Position numbers and translations under genes: made by a program. Under the pieces are notes generated by a model that saw only the letters and a list, made by a program, of their open reading frames with translations, was not told the origin of the DNA and searched no databases. A stretch of DNA of 64,000 nucleotides from Mesorhizobium sp. M4B.F.Ca.ET.203.01.1.1. Lineage in GTDB: Bacteria > Pseudomonadota > Alphaproteobacteria > Rhizobiales > Rhizobiaceae. The stretch is taken from assembly GCF_004791025.1 (NCBI RefSeq), contig NZ_SRUO01000024.1, positions 1 through 64,000 on the forward strand. The letters run 5' to 3'. Positions 1-9,274 of the stretch are shown piece by piece (position 1 is the first letter of the stretch; the number at the start of each line of letters is the position of its first letter).

Positions 1-162
1 ATCCGCCAGCGGATCGCCGAGGCTGCGCGTATCCTGGAGATCGAAGCGCTGCTTCACCGACGGCCGTCGCAGCTCTCCGGCGGGCAGCGCCAGCGCGTGG
101 CCATCGGGCGTGCGATCGTCAAGGAGCGTCTCGAAAAGGGCAGCATCCAGCGGATCCGCTAG
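1..162 (+). pseudogene. ABC transporter ATPase fragment (MalK/UgpC-like), cut at both ends
   Basis: The frame is open from the window edge to a TAG at 160-162. It carries the ABC signature LSGGQ followed by [11 protein letters not shown], the form typical of sugar-importer (CUT1, MalK/UgpC) ATPases. About 40 residues match the family. The reading then leaves it just after the signature helix, before any Walker B (LFDEP) motif, and ends 13 residues later. The part upstream is outside the window, but with no Walker B, D-loop or H-loop this copy cannot be a working ATPase. I infer a deletion at about position 120. Confidence 0.7.
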
Positions 163-1928
163 TGCCCGGCCGGCAACCCTCTAGTGTCGACCTTTCAGGA
201 ACCTTTCTCGCGAAGCAGCGAATTCCAATCGGTTCCAATCAAGTCGATCAGACGCCTGGCCTCTTCCTCCTGATGCCAGTCTCCCTCGTCAGCCGCTCTG
301 CCAGCAGCTTTAGACGGGCTTTGCGCTCATCCCCATTGTCGATTGCCGGGCACCGCGAAAGTTAGCTTTTGTTTCGTTGCTAAAAGGCCCGCCGACCGAA
401 GCCGGCGGGAGAAGGTTGGACTTGCCAGGGTCTCTGGCAAAAAAACAACGGGCCGACCCGGCTCTTGTTTCAGCTTTAGCTAAAATGTGAAGCCCGCCGC
501 CAGACGGCAGCGGGCCACATTACAACGGCCGGAAGGCTAGCGGGGTTGGGAACAATCCGGCCGGCAATTTCCAACGAAAGGGGCGAGTTTTTGTTCCGAG
601 GCATTTTTATAGGTCGGCAAAACCTTAGCCCCCCTTTTTCCAGTTTAGGCCCGGCGGTCAAACCCCGAGCCCCTGCCCTTGGCCGCCGGGGTCGTGTGAC
701 TCGCGACCATCATCGGGATGGCTATGCGATCGTGCCGCGCGCGTTGCAAGTTCATGTGGAAACTTGCGTGAAAGGGTTGCGGTAGGATTGCTGATTACGC
801 CGTCTCGCCCATATTCGCAGCCATGGTCGCGGGGCATGTTGAATTGGCGCTGTTTGAGCAGACGTTCATCAATCCAAACGGTTTGCATCGGCCGTTTCCT
901 GATCGGGTAGGTGACGCGGCAGAGAAAACCGGAGGGTCGGTTCTGTTCGATGTTCGCGTTGATGGTGACGTAGAGGTTCAGCGGATGGCGGCGATCGGAT
1001 ACGGTGCAACCGGCACGGCGATAATTGTGATGCAAAAGAGCGGGGAACTTAGGTGCGCGTCAGTGAATGGCGACACGCGCTTTCTGGTTGAGGAGCTTAC
1101 CGCCTGGTACGCGTCACCACTTCACGAGCAAGCGCACGTTGACTATCACGGCACGGCCATAATCTTGCTCGCGAAGCTCCGTAGCGCGGGCCACTTCACC
1201 CGTTCCTAGCCGGACCAGCGCGGGATCCTTAAAAAGAAGGGCAGTCTTTTGGCTAAGCGATGGCCCGGCCTGCTTCTACGGGGACTCAGGATAGCAGGCC
1301 GGGCCACACTCCACCAACGGACCCGGAGTTTCAGAATATTGGGGACTCAGGTAACGGTTCCACAACTTATCTTTTTGGCGAGTTCCAGCGTGAGGGCCGC
1401 GCATGGCCTACGTGCCACACCGCGATTAGGCCCAACCCGCGAATCGAATCCACACACATAGGCGCTCCGTGGAACAAATTCCGATCGGCCAATGACTGCC
1501 CCGCGGGTCGTAAAATTGAAACATAGCCGGACCGCGCGGCGATGAACGCCACCGCTCATCGTGTCGGCAATTGGGACAGCTTGGCGTCAACTGCCCCGCT
1601 TTGCCAAGATGAGTTTATTTCGCGCTCGTCAGAACAAGCAGGCTACTTTGGGTCGCGACTCTGGGCTCATCCGATTTGAGGATAGAGGAACCCAACACCC
1701 ACCGCTTTTTTGCCAAGTAGCAGCGAAGATTGACGGGCCTATAACCTCGCCAGCCGGTAGCCTTGCCGGCTAGACCCGGCGGTCAACAAGCGCCCATCCC
1801 CGACCGTCGGGCTGCTGCTGGACGCCTTGAGGATGGTCGTGTTTGGTGACAGAATAATAGGGTAAGGGACGACAAATTGAGGGCTGCCGTTATCGCGTTA
1901 CAGCGGAGTATTCGAACCCGCTGACTTG
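163..1928. other. 1.77 kb without a recognisable gene
   Basis: Several short open frames occur on both strands, the longest at 823-1209 (+) and 658-1035 (-), which overlap each other. None shows a recognisable domain or a convincing ribosome binding site. With the truncated ABC ATPase at its left edge, the stretch looks like decayed DNA. Confidence 0.5.
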
Positions 1929-2093
1929 GTGCTCCAGCGGGTGTTTGACCAAGTGTGCATCGAACGCCGCTTAGCCCAAAAAAGCAAGGAACAGAGGGAA
2001 GACCTCGCCGCGGAACTCGTCAGCGTTTACCGGAACGGGATCACGGACGAAGGGGAACTGTTGCAGGCACTTTCTAAGCGCCGCTTGGCTTAG
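1929..2093 (+). CDS. small conserved-looking protein, 54 aa
   Basis: A short frame reads LQRVFDQVCIERRLAQKSKE and on through a charged helix to ELLQALSKRRLA and a TAG stop. The sequence is rich in Glu, Arg, Gln and Leu, looks helical, and has protein-like codon use. Similar small proteins of unknown function are familiar from rhizobia, but I cannot name a family. The start is uncertain: GTG at 1929 and TTG at 1926 are both possible, and the open frame extends further upstream without an ATG. Confidence 0.45.
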   Translation: MLQRVFDQVCIERRLAQKSKEQREDLAAELVSVYRNGITDEGELLQALSKRRLA

Positions 2094-2169
2094 GCCATCA
2101 CCGCAGTTTTCTGGCGCTAACGGCAGCGCGACATCGTCGGCATGTCCGCCAGCTGCCCGATTGAGTCGC

Positions 2170-2466
2170 TTACCTAAGCACCCACCAAGCGGTGACCGCC
2201 CACAGCAAAAACAAGAGCGCAGCACACGCGATCAATATTGCTCTTAGCATTCGCCACCTTGGCGGCTCAGCCGGCAGAAGCCCAAATTGCTGCGCACGCT
2301 CCGTAGCGATTTTCAGCAGGGCCGCAGTGGTTTCGCGTGGCGTCCATCCTTGTGCCTCGGACGTAGTCATCAGCGCTGCGATGGCGGCCTCTAATGCGAC
2401 TTCACAGTTGACGTCCCGATCTGGGCTACCCCTTGGCAATATCGGTGGTTCGACGGCTCGCGACAT
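2170..2466 (-). CDS. small protein with C-terminal membrane anchor, 98 aa
   Basis: The first 70 residues are soluble and helical (EVALEAAIAALMTTSEAQGW then a run ending in ATERAQQFGLLP). A basic turn and one strong hydrophobic segment follow (about residues 75-96, AILIACAALLFLLWAVTAWW). The layout is that of a tail-anchored inner-membrane protein with its N-terminal domain in the cytoplasm. No family is recognised. It lies tail to tail with the 54-residue gene at 1929-2093. ATG start at 2466. Confidence 0.6.
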   Translation of the reverse strand: MSRAVEPPILPRGSPDRDVNCEVALEAAIAALMTTSEAQGWTPRETTAALLKIATERAQQFGLLPAEPPRWRMLRAILIACAALLFLLWAVTAWWVLR

Positions 2467-3758
2467 GCAGAAACAAAGCCGATGGCGGATGAAAGGTTCC
2501 CGCGCGCATCAGGCCTTCCAGTCGCGCCACAGAGCATCAGCTTCGTCCGTTCCATGCCCTAGATGGAAATATTAGCGACTGCTTAACGAAGCCAGCGGCC
2601 GCACCAGACTCATTCGCATGGCGAAGGGCATCAAGATCGGCGAGAGGTAGCTATCACCGCGACAGTACGGCGCCGGGTGACGGAAGGACGGGTGAGCGTC
2701 TCGATCCTCTCCTACGGCTTCGCGCACCCCATCGTAGACAAGACGTCGACGGCGAAGAAGGGCCAGCCAATCGAACTGATAGGCGACGTCACGCAACGCG
2801 CGGGCACGTCTACGCGGTCGTCAGGACGCCGAATGGCAACGAGGACAGGGCCTTGCGGCACCACCACGCCCATGATCCAAGGCACGGCCCCGCCAAGCTC
2901 GACATCGGACCCAAAGGCTCAACGAAAGATGAACTTCCGAGTCGGAACGCTTGAGAGGGAAGAGGATTCCAATTGACTATTCGCGGGTTAACCTGTCGCG
3001 TCCCTCGACCCCGGCTCTCTCTTCAATTGCTCGGCTTACCCGCATTGCAATGCGGTCGCCGCACCTGAATCGAGCAAGGCGGTGACGCACGACACGTCCC
3101 GGCGGGCCTGGTCAATGTGCAGCCCTTCACGGCCGCACAGCGTCGTCCCGCAACTGCCCTCCCGCGCCGGCATGCGCTGGCCGGGATAACTGGGCTTCGC
3201 ACCGGCGCCATGGGTATCCAAAGGAGCAGCGGAACCGCCAGCCGAGTCTCCTTGCCGAATTATAAGAGCCTCAGACTCACACTACGTCGGTGCAGGCCAT
3301 CGACAAGGTCGCTCAGAATGCGTCTTGCACGCGTCGCGGGCTATCAATCTTCGTGATCACCTGCGGCGTATCGCCCTTGCGGAGGAACTTCAGGGTGCGG
3401 TCCAATTTCCTTTTCGATCCCCCACTTTACGGCAACACTCGGAAAGCATCCCCAAGTGGGCGACGTTCTCACAAGAGAGTCGCAGTGGCAGGCGCAATAA
3501 GCTCAAGCAGCTATCAGCCCTCGAATTGGAGCGATCATAGGGTCGGCATAACGCCTGCCTCATCGTCGATCCGCTGATATCGCCACAATGCGCTTAGCAC
3601 TGATGACGCAGGATGATCTGCAGCATCCTGTTTCGGCGGCACGGGGTTTAGCGTCCAACCTTCCGCCATGCGCCATTAATCTGTTTGCGCACGAAAGCGC
3701 TCAACAACCTCTAAGGTTCATGGCGTGAAGGGAGTGCCAGTCCCGACCCGCCTCCTCT
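2467..3758. other. 1.3 kb without a convincing gene
   Basis: Short frames at 2677-2976 (+) and 3290-3577 (+) have no recognisable domain, poor starts and compositions like random high-GC sequence. The right end leads into the csbD promoter. Confidence 0.4.
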
Positions 3759-3784
3759 GGAACAATAGAGCGCGAACAACCGTT
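3759..3784 (+). promoter_or_regulatory. EcfG-type (general stress response) promoter of csbD
   Basis: GGAAC at 3759-3763 and CGTT at 3781-3784 are 17 bases apart, matching the alphaproteobacterial EcfG consensus (GGAAC, 16-18 bases, CGTT). The csbD start is 33 bases downstream. Confidence 0.65.
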
Positions 3785-3816
3785 TTGATTTGTGTAAACC
3801 CAAGGAGGCTATCGCC

Positions 3817-4020
3817 ATGGACTGGAACCGCGTTGAGGGAAACTGGAAGCAGGTCAAAGGCAAGGTCAAGGAGCAGTGGGGCAAACTCACTGACGATGAC
3901 CTGGACCGCATCGCCGGCAGACGGGACCAACTCGAAGGCAAGATCCAGGAACTTTACGGGATTGAAAAGGATCGTGTGCGTCGGGATATCGACGACTGGT
4001 ATGCCCGACAAGGTTGGTAG
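3817..4020 (+). CDS. csbD: CsbD family stress protein, 67 aa
   Basis: MDWNRVEGNWKQVKGKVKEQ followed by WGKLTDDDLDRIAGRRDQLEG is the classic CsbD-like fold of four short amphipathic helices, at normal family length. CsbD proteins are small, abundant, cytoplasmic stress proteins of unknown biochemical role. The ATG at 3817 is chosen because AAGGAGG at 3802-3808 sits 8 bases upstream; an in-frame TTG at 3790 would put that site inside the gene. An EcfG-like promoter lies upstream. The last codons and stop fall in a short imperfect tandem repeat (4013-4028 and 4029-4045). Confidence 0.9.
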   Translation: MDWNRVEGNWKQVKGKVKEQWGKLTDDDLDRIAGRRDQLEGKIQELYGIEKDRVRRDIDDWYARQGW

Positions 4021-4061
4021 AATTCCGTGTTGGTAGAATTGCCGTTGGGCCATCGATGGGG

Positions 4062-4084
4062 AGGCGCTGGCGCGTGCAGCGCCT
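4062..4084 (+). terminator. hairpin after csbD
   Basis: AGGCGCT (4062-4068) pairs with AGCGCCT (4078-4084) across a 9-base loop, followed by TTCGTTTT. It is placed as the rho-independent terminator of csbD. Confidence 0.6.
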
Positions 4085-4215
4085 TTCGTTTTGAGGTGCG
4101 CGACTGACGCGCCCCCGCGGAAGAGCGGCGAGCTAGACCGGACTCCAGGACGCCCCGGCTTCTATCTCATGCACGTTTGGAGCTCACCGCTCCGGATCAG
4201 CTACACCGACAGGCA

Positions 4216-4701
4216 TCAATCCTCTCTGGAGCGAGCACGAGGCCTCAACCATGAGCGTGAGCGTGGTGAACGGCTGCGATCCATTTGTCGCATCACCGGA
4301 GTTACCATCACGCCATGCATAACAATTGAAGTCAACACGGCGAAGCACACAGTCACCCAAAGAATTGTCACACCCTCAAATTCAGCCTGCCCGAGCGCAA
4401 ATGCGAGGTAATAGAACGAGCCAAGGACGCGGATTCCAAAAAAAGCAATCACGGGCTTTTCGCGTGATGACGCTGGAAATCCGATTAACCCAATCCACCC
4501 CGCCAGGGGTCGCACCACGAACAATACCAGGGCGGTAGTGACGATCACCTGCCAGCTCAAGGCGCCAAAAATCGACCCTTCTGCGATGGCTGCTCCAAGG
4601 CAGACCAGCAGGACCATCATCAGCAAACGCTCAATCTGCTCCGCGAAGTCATGCAAGCTCTCATGATACTCTTGCTGCCGCTCGACGGACCGTAGCGCCA
4701 C
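4216..4701 (-). pseudogene. cation:proton antiporter, C-terminal fragment
   Basis: The 161 residues match the end of a CPA-type Na+/H+ antiporter: EYHESLHDFAEQIERLLMMV, then hydrophobic segments ending in WVTVCFAVLTSIVMHGVMVTPV. Four or five membrane spans remain, against the 11-13 of the full family. Following the frame upstream gives only about 40 more residues (to a TGA near 4800) with no transport core. The N-terminal two thirds, with the ion-binding acidic residues, are missing. GTG at 4701 is the first start in frame. I read it as a deletion remnant. Confidence 0.7.
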
Positions 4702-4833
4702 GGCCGCGATGCTCCATGACTTCTCGTGGAATATCCGCCACGTAACTCCGCTCGCATGCTTCGCTGCTGGCTGGTGGTGCGAGCAGCCTAGTCTTCACCA
4801 AAACGCTCGACCGCCAGTCAACGCGCGAGCCTA

Positions 4834-4871
4834 TTTTCTGTTCACCCTCCTCTTTTCTGTTCACCCTCCTC
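4834..4871. repeat. perfect 19-bp tandem duplication
   Basis: The unit TTTTCTGTTCACCCTCCTC occurs twice with no gap (4834-4852, 4853-4871), between the antiporter fragment and the DUF6600 gene. No function is evident; it resembles a slippage product. Confidence 0.8.
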
Positions 4872-5047
4872 GGCTTCTAGATCATAAGTTCCTGGTTTTC
4901 GGCGCATATCGCCATTTCGGATCAATGACGAATGCACACCGCCCAGCCGCCACAGGTGGCCGCGAAGGATAGAAGCCAGGATTGCAGCTGTGCCCGCAGT
5001 GCCAACAGCGGGCACCGCGAAGAGCGGTTAGTCTAACCGCCACAAAC

Positions 5048-6433
5048 CTAGCAGTTCGCCTCAGTCTGCGGATCACACGCCTTTTTTTCTTGCTTCTGTG
5101 GCTTGGGTTTTACCGCCTGCCCACCCTGCTGCTGCTCGGCGGCGGGTTGCTCCTTGGCCTTTTTCTGCGGCTTGGCCGCCTGCTCGGGCTCGCCCTGCTG
5201 CTGCTCGGCGGCGGGCTGCTCCTTGGCCTTCTTCTGCGGCTTTGCCGCCTGCTCGGGCTCGCCCTGCTGCTGCTCGGCGGCGGGCTGCTCCTTGGCCTTT
5301 TTCTTCGGCTTTGCCGCCTGCTCGGGCTCGACCTGCTGCTCGGCCGCAGGCTGCTCCTTGGCCTTTTTTCGCGGCTTGGCCGCCTGCTCGGGCTCGCCCT
5401 GCTGCTGCTCGGCGGCGGGCTGCTCCTTGGCCTTTTTCTTCGGCTTTGCCGCCTGCTCGGGCTCGACCTGCTGCTGCTCGGCCGCAGGCTGTTCCTGCGT
5501 CTTTTTCTGCGGCTTGGCCGCCTGCTCGGGTTCGGCCTGTTCGGTCGAGGCAGCGCCTTCGGTCGGCTTCGATTTCCGGCCAGCTTGAACCTTCTTCACC
5601 TCCCCGATATCTTTGATCTCAGCTGGTTTGGCATCGGCATCGGCTTTCACCTCGCCTTCAAAGACCTTGACCGTATTGTTTTCGATTTTGCCAGACTGCT
5701 CGGGCGCGTCGGTCTTGCTGACCTTGACGACAGTCACCTCCTGGTTCGTCTCCTTCTCGATCACATCAACATCTATGACTTTGTTGATCACCACGTTGTT
5801 ATGGATCGTCACATCGCCAACCGGCTCGGCTGCCTCGACAATGCGCACAAATTCCGGCTCATCACGGATAACGACGACAGAAATGTCTGCCGCAAGGAAT
5901 TCGCGTGTGGGGACAACGACCCAGTAAAAATCCGGCGTCGCGTCGAAGGTCACCTCGATTGAAGTCAAATCCGGATCACGACGCGGCGGCAGCGGAGCCC
6001 AAATCAGGTGCTGCCTGTCACGACGCCAACTCACCCAGGCTGGCGCCCAACGAGTGCCCGGGACCCAGTACCAGCCGATGTCGTCGGCATAGCCCCACCG
6101 GCCGTAATGGTACGTCGCCCAGCCGAATGGCTCGTCGGATACCCAGAGCCAGCCATACTGCTCAGTATAGACCCAGTGTCCAAGGGTATATGGACGCCAA
6201 TCGTCAGGTACATCAGCCGGCACGAAAACGGCCGCTCCGTGGTACGAAACCCAGTCACCATGAGAAGAAAGGTCCTGGTAGAATGTGCTGATCGAAACGT
6301 TTGTGGCAGCCCGTGCCTCGGACACGAGCGACAATGGCGTAATCGGGTTGGGAATCTCGACGATGGTGAGCAGACAGGCGGCTACGCCGCCCAGCATCAG
6401 TCGTACCGCATTTTGAGCAAGGACGCGTTTCAT
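5048..6433 (-). CDS. exported DUF6600 protein with Lys/Gln/Glu repeat tail, 461 aa
   Basis: Residues 1-43 are a signal peptide (basic start, hydrophobic core with VAACLLTIV, cleavage after EARA). Residues about 50-180 form a Trp/Tyr-rich DUF6600 domain with repeated GHWVYT, YGWLWV and GRWGY motifs. Then come a linker of about 100 residues and six near-identical repeats of 22-23 residues beginning EPEQAAKP. The protein ends in a short basic tail with two cysteines (ACDPQTEANC). Its function is unknown; the layout suggests a periplasmic or surface protein with an extended charged tail. ATG at 6433 follows a GGAGGAAA site. An EcfG-like promoter at 6472-6496 suggests stress induction. Confidence 0.85.
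   Translation of the reverse strand: MKRVLAQNAVRLMLGGVAACLLTIVEIPNPITPLSLVSEARAATNVSISTFYQDLSSHGDWVSYHGAAVFVPADVPDDWRPYTLGHWVYTEQYGWLWVSDEPFGWATYHYGRWGYADDIGWYWVPGTRWAPAWVSWRRDRQHLIWAPLPPRRDPDLTSIEVTFDATPDFYWVVVPTREFLAADISVVVIRDEPEFVRIVEAAEPVGDVTIHNNVVINKVIDVDVIEKETNQEVTVVKVSKTDAPEQSGKIENNTVKVFEGEVKADADAKPAEIKDIGEVKKVQAGRKSKPTEGAASTEQAEPEQAAKPQKKTQEQPAAEQQQVEPEQAAKPKKKAKEQPAAEQQQGEPEQAAKPRKKAKEQPAAEQQVEPEQAAKPKKKAKEQPAAEQQQGEPEQAAKPQKKAKEQPAAEQQQGEPEQAAKPQKKAKEQPAAEQQQGGQAVKPKPQKQEKKACDPQTEANC
5122..5535 (-). repeat. six coding tandem repeats of 66-69 bp
   Basis: The unit encodes EPEQAAKPQKKAKEQPAAEQ plus two or three residues, usually QQ and then G or V. Copies differ mainly at the ninth residue (Q, K or R), and copy three lacks one Gln codon. 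Every copy stays in frame, so copy number could change without breaking the gene. Confidence 0.9.
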
Positions 6434-6471
6434 CCCAGTTTCCTCCGAAACAGATCGCCCTTCATCTTTGA

Positions 6472-6496
6472 AACCCGCCGGCTGTCGGATTGTTCC
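6472..6496 (-). promoter_or_regulatory. EcfG-like promoter of the DUF6600 gene
   Basis: Read on the minus strand, GGAAC (6496-6492) and GGTT (6475-6472) are 16 bases apart. The -10 element matches the CGTT consensus at three of four positions. The start codon is about 40 bases downstream. Confidence 0.45.
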
Positions 6497-7016
6497 ACTT
6501 TGCCCGTATCCGCTCGTGCAACGGCTTGCATCCGAAACGGGCCTAGCCAGCCTCCTTGCTGCTGCGAGGGAGGGAAGGCTGCAAACCCGGGTAGCCCTAT
6601 CTGACCTTCGAAAGGGCAGCGCGAGAGCAAATCATGGTTCAAACCTTGGAGCGGTGTCGGCTCTCAAGTTGTATGATGAGCTTGTCGCTAATCCGGCGAG
6701 GACATCCGCATCAGCGCACATTGCAGCGCCCGGAACCAACGGGGTACCCAGCGGTTCTCTTTTGGAAGGGGTCGCTGGCATGAGGATGCGGCAGTATGGT
6801 TGAACTTGTGGTTTTGGAACAGGCGGTCGCCAGGCGACGCATGAAGCGAGCAGAAAAATCTCCCCACCAGGCAAAGGCAATAGTCGGCGAGAGCTGCGGG
6901 CTCGCGGTTAGCCTCGCCCTTTGCGCTCGTATGCGGAGCCGCCAACGGCTCGTAGCCAGAGGGCGACTGCCGAAGGCCGTCCCGCCGACAAGTGCAGACT
7001 GAGGAGAGCAGTCGCG
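6497..7016. other. 520 bp without a recognisable gene
   Basis: Overlapping short frames on both strands show no domain. It probably holds the promoter of the small gene at 7017. Confidence 0.4.
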
Positions 7017-7208
7017 ATGTTGTTTGAACCTCTCAACATGGATGGCCGAAAGCGAAGCGCCATCTACCACGCAGCACGGCTTTCGATGCTGCGCGAGCGG
7101 CTAGCCAAGAAGCTCGAACAGGTGGACCAAGCAGCCGATCAGGTTGAACAGGCGGCGGCCGATTTGGTTGAGGCCGCGCATCAGCCCGCCGTCCTCGCCA
7201 GAGGCTGA
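7017..7208 (+). CDS. small coiled-coil protein, 63 aa
   Basis: The protein starts MLFEPLNMDGRKRSAIYHAA and continues as one long amphipathic helix with heptad-like spacing (LEQVDQAADQVEQAAADLVE). No family is recognised. ATG at 7017 is preferred because GAGGAG lies about 10 bases upstream; the open frame runs further up only through poor sequence. It ends 8 bases before the end of the convergent LysR gene. Confidence 0.55.
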   Translation: MLFEPLNMDGRKRSAIYHAARLSMLRERLAKKLEQVDQAADQVEQAAADLVEAAHQPAVLARG

Positions 7209-7216
7209 ACCACCGC

Positions 7217-8158
7217 TCATGTGCTTCGCCCGGGTCGAGCAGCATTTGTTCCCGAATTGCTGGGCGTATCCCCTGCCCTATTCCTGGCAACAGCAACCAA
7301 CCGGAGCACAGAACGCTTTGGATTCGAGTCGAGCCAGACAGCCCTGATTGAGCTGACACTGTTTTGCCCTGCCAGCGGTTTCCACATCGTGGATTCGATG
7401 GCGGTCGTCCTGGCACAGCTTTCCTCGGCCAAAGTAAAGCCCTCCCCAAGTTGCACCTTGAGAGCGACCGTCGCTTGGTTCGCTCGGCACGTCTGCACTG
7501 CCGGGCCGCCGGTTGCTGCGATGCGCTCCAACAGTCGCAGGTCGAATAGCGGCCCCTCTGGCCCGACTGGAACGAGCAAGCACATTTCTGCAAGATCGGA
7601 CCATGCGACCACGGGCCTGTCGACGAGCGAGTGAGACGCCGGCAAGAGGACGAAGAGGCGCTCGTGCCAAAACACTTCGCTGCAACAGGAAGGGACGGCG
7701 CCAAAGTCGTGAGTGAACACGAGGTCGAGGTGCCGGCGGCGTATGGCTGACAGCCACCGCCCCGCGGGAACATCCTCGATGCTAAAGCTCACGTCCGGGT
7801 AGAGGCTGCCGAAGCGAGCGATGATGCCTCTTAGGAATTCTCCTCCCCTCACACAACACAATCCAATCCGGAGCGTCTTTGCGTCCTTGTCTCCGACACG
7901 GTCATCGAAAGCGTCCAGCAATCCTTCGTAGTGAGCTCGCACAACATCGATCCAGGCTCGACCCGGCTCCGTCAAACGAACGCCGCGGACATCGCGTTCG
8001 AACAATTGGACTTCCAAGTGTTGTTCGAGCTTGACGATGTTTCGGCTCACGGAGGATTCTCGAACCCTCATCGCCCTTGCCGCCCGCCTCAGGCTGCCAT
8101 GATCGACCGCTGCAAGGGCGTACGCCAGTAGCCGCAACGCGTTGCCGTTCGGCGTCAT
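7217..8158 (-). CDS. LysR family transcriptional regulator, 313 aa
   Basis: Residues 5-64 are a LysR winged helix-turn-helix (GSLRRAARAMRVRESSVSRN, then LEQHLEVQLFERDVRGVRLT). The remainder is a substrate-binding domain with a normal RIGLCCVRGGEF start; the last 20 residues are low complexity. It follows the SAM-dependent enzyme gene on the same strand, 129 bases downstream, so it may be cotranscribed with it and act as the local regulator. Its inducer cannot be told from sequence. Confidence 0.85.
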   Translation of the reverse strand: MTPNGNALRLLAYALAAVDHGSLRRAARAMRVRESSVSRNIVKLEQHLEVQLFERDVRGVRLTEPGRAWIDVVRAHYEGLLDAFDDRVGDKDAKTLRIGLCCVRGGEFLRGIIARFGSLYPDVSFSIEDVPAGRWLSAIRRRHLDLVFTHDFGAVPSCCSEVFWHERLFVLLPASHSLVDRPVVAWSDLAEMCLLVPVGPEGPLFDLRLLERIAATGGPAVQTCRANQATVALKVQLGEGFTLAEESCARTTAIESTMWKPLAGQNSVSSIRAVWLDSNPKRSVLRLVAVARNRAGDTPSNSGTNAARPGRST

Positions 8159-8287
8159 GCCTCGGGCGCTTTGCCGACGGGGATGGTGTCAGTTTCGGCG
8201 CAAGGCGTTCCCATTCTTCGTTGGTGCAGGAGGCAGTCAATAGGTTCCCTCCGTGCGCGCGGCTGAAGAAGTTCGCCGAGGCACATT

Positions 8288-9274
8288 TCACGGGTCGGCA
8301 TGATCCGTCAGGCTTCGATACAAGCCCCCTTCGTAGACATACTCATGTGGAATGGCCGGGTCCGCCATCTGCGAGACGTACAGGTTAAGATTTTCCCGGC
8401 TGTTGCTCGCCGCAAGGCTGCAGAAATTTCCGCTGTTCCAGGTCATGACGCAGTGTTTGAAATGCGTCCCTACAGCGCGCGACATCTCCTCAAGCGTTAC
8501 CTCGTTGTTGAACATCGTGGTCAGCACCGCGGTCTTCTTAGCCTCGATCTGCTCTTGCTGGAAGTAGCGAGCCTTGAAGCCGAAATCCTTCTGGTACTCG
8601 CGGCGCAGATAGTCGCTGTCGTCAACCGCCCGAAATTTCTCGAGGAATACGAAGATGCCTCCTTCCTTGAGATGCTGCGCCACGAACTCAATCTGTTTGG
8701 GTCTGTTCGGCGAGTACATTTGAAAGGTGGTATCTTCGAGGATTATGTCGAATCCGGAAGCGAATTTGCCCAACCGGGCGTTTGAATTGAGGACGGCCTT
8801 GGTCAGTCGATGGAACGGGCCGACAAAGAACTCGGCGTCTGGCGGTTCGCCATATGCCATGAAGCACTTGTAATTTTCCGCGTTAGGACTGCAGGAGAGG
8901 CTGTGGATTTGCCCGCGGGACAATTCCGACAGTGTTCTCGCCATGGTGCCCTCCGCTGTGCCAAGGCTATATAACGACAGCTGGGCACCGCGAATTCGTG
9001 CATATCTCAGCACGCCGTAAGCCATCCGGCACTCCTCCTCCAACCGGTAGGGAATGCTGCTGTGATAGTGCTGATCGAAGAAGCCTTGTCGTGCCGCATG
9101 CAAGCCGATCAAGTCGCGAATGAGGTTATCGTTCGGAAGAAGCCTGGAATCGACCTCGGGCTTGCGTGTAGGCATTCCGCTTTCGCCGGCTGCCGTCGTC
9201 GCGAAAAAGCCTGACAGTTCGTTGATCCGCGGGGCGCGGTCGCATTCAGCCAGAAAGTCGTCGAGTCCTCGCAT
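8288..9274 (-). CDS. SAM-dependent enzyme (methyltransferase-fold), 328 aa
   Basis: A class I SAM-binding core lies in the middle: LYSLGTAEGTMARTL is motif I, SLSCSPNAENYK takes the place of the acidic loop, FDIILEDTTFQMYS is motif IV and LKEGGIFVFLEKF is the post-motif. The N-terminal 120 residues and the tail (CVMTWNSGNFCSLAASNSRE) do not look like a standard methyltransferase. It could methylate a small molecule or be a SAM-using cyclase or lyase of the AzeJ/VioH kind; that is speculation. ATG at 9274 is chosen because GGGAGG lies 9 bases upstream; the frame is open to 9457. It is divergent from the AraC gene. Confidence 0.65.
   Translation of the reverse strand: MRGLDDFLAECDRAPRINELSGFFATTAAGESGMPTRKPEVDSRLLPNDNLIRDLIGLHAARQGFFDQHYHSSIPYRLEEECRMAYGVLRYARIRGAQLSLYSLGTAEGTMARTLSELSRGQIHSLSCSPNAENYKCFMAYGEPPDAEFFVGPFHRLTKAVLNSNARLGKFASGFDIILEDTTFQMYSPNRPKQIEFVAQHLKEGGIFVFLEKFRAVDDSDYLRREYQKDFGFKARYFQQEQIEAKKTAVLTTMFNNEVTLEEMSRAVGTHFKHCVMTWNSGNFCSLAASNSRENLNLYVSQMADPAIPHEYVYEGGLYRSLTDHADP

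Noticed and set aside
658-1209. Overlapping frames at 658-1035 (-) and 823-1209 (+)
   Set aside because: Neither shows a domain or ribosome site; they overlap each other and cannot both be real.
1904-1950. tRNA-like T-loop sequence (GGGTTCGAATAC on the minus strand)
   Set aside because: No acceptor stem, anticodon arm or D arm can be fitted around it, and a short coding frame covers the same bases.
4013-4045. Short tandem repeat at the csbD stop codon as a possible attachment site
   Set aside because: Only 12-16 bases are repeated, side by side, with no integrase or tRNA nearby; a slippage duplication is simpler.
4982-5962. Long plus-strand frame (326 codons), Leu/Gly-rich like a membrane protein
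   Set aside because: It is the complement of the repeat tail of the DUF6600 gene; its repeats simply mirror the EPEQAAKP units, while the minus strand has a signal peptide, a known domain and a ribosome site.
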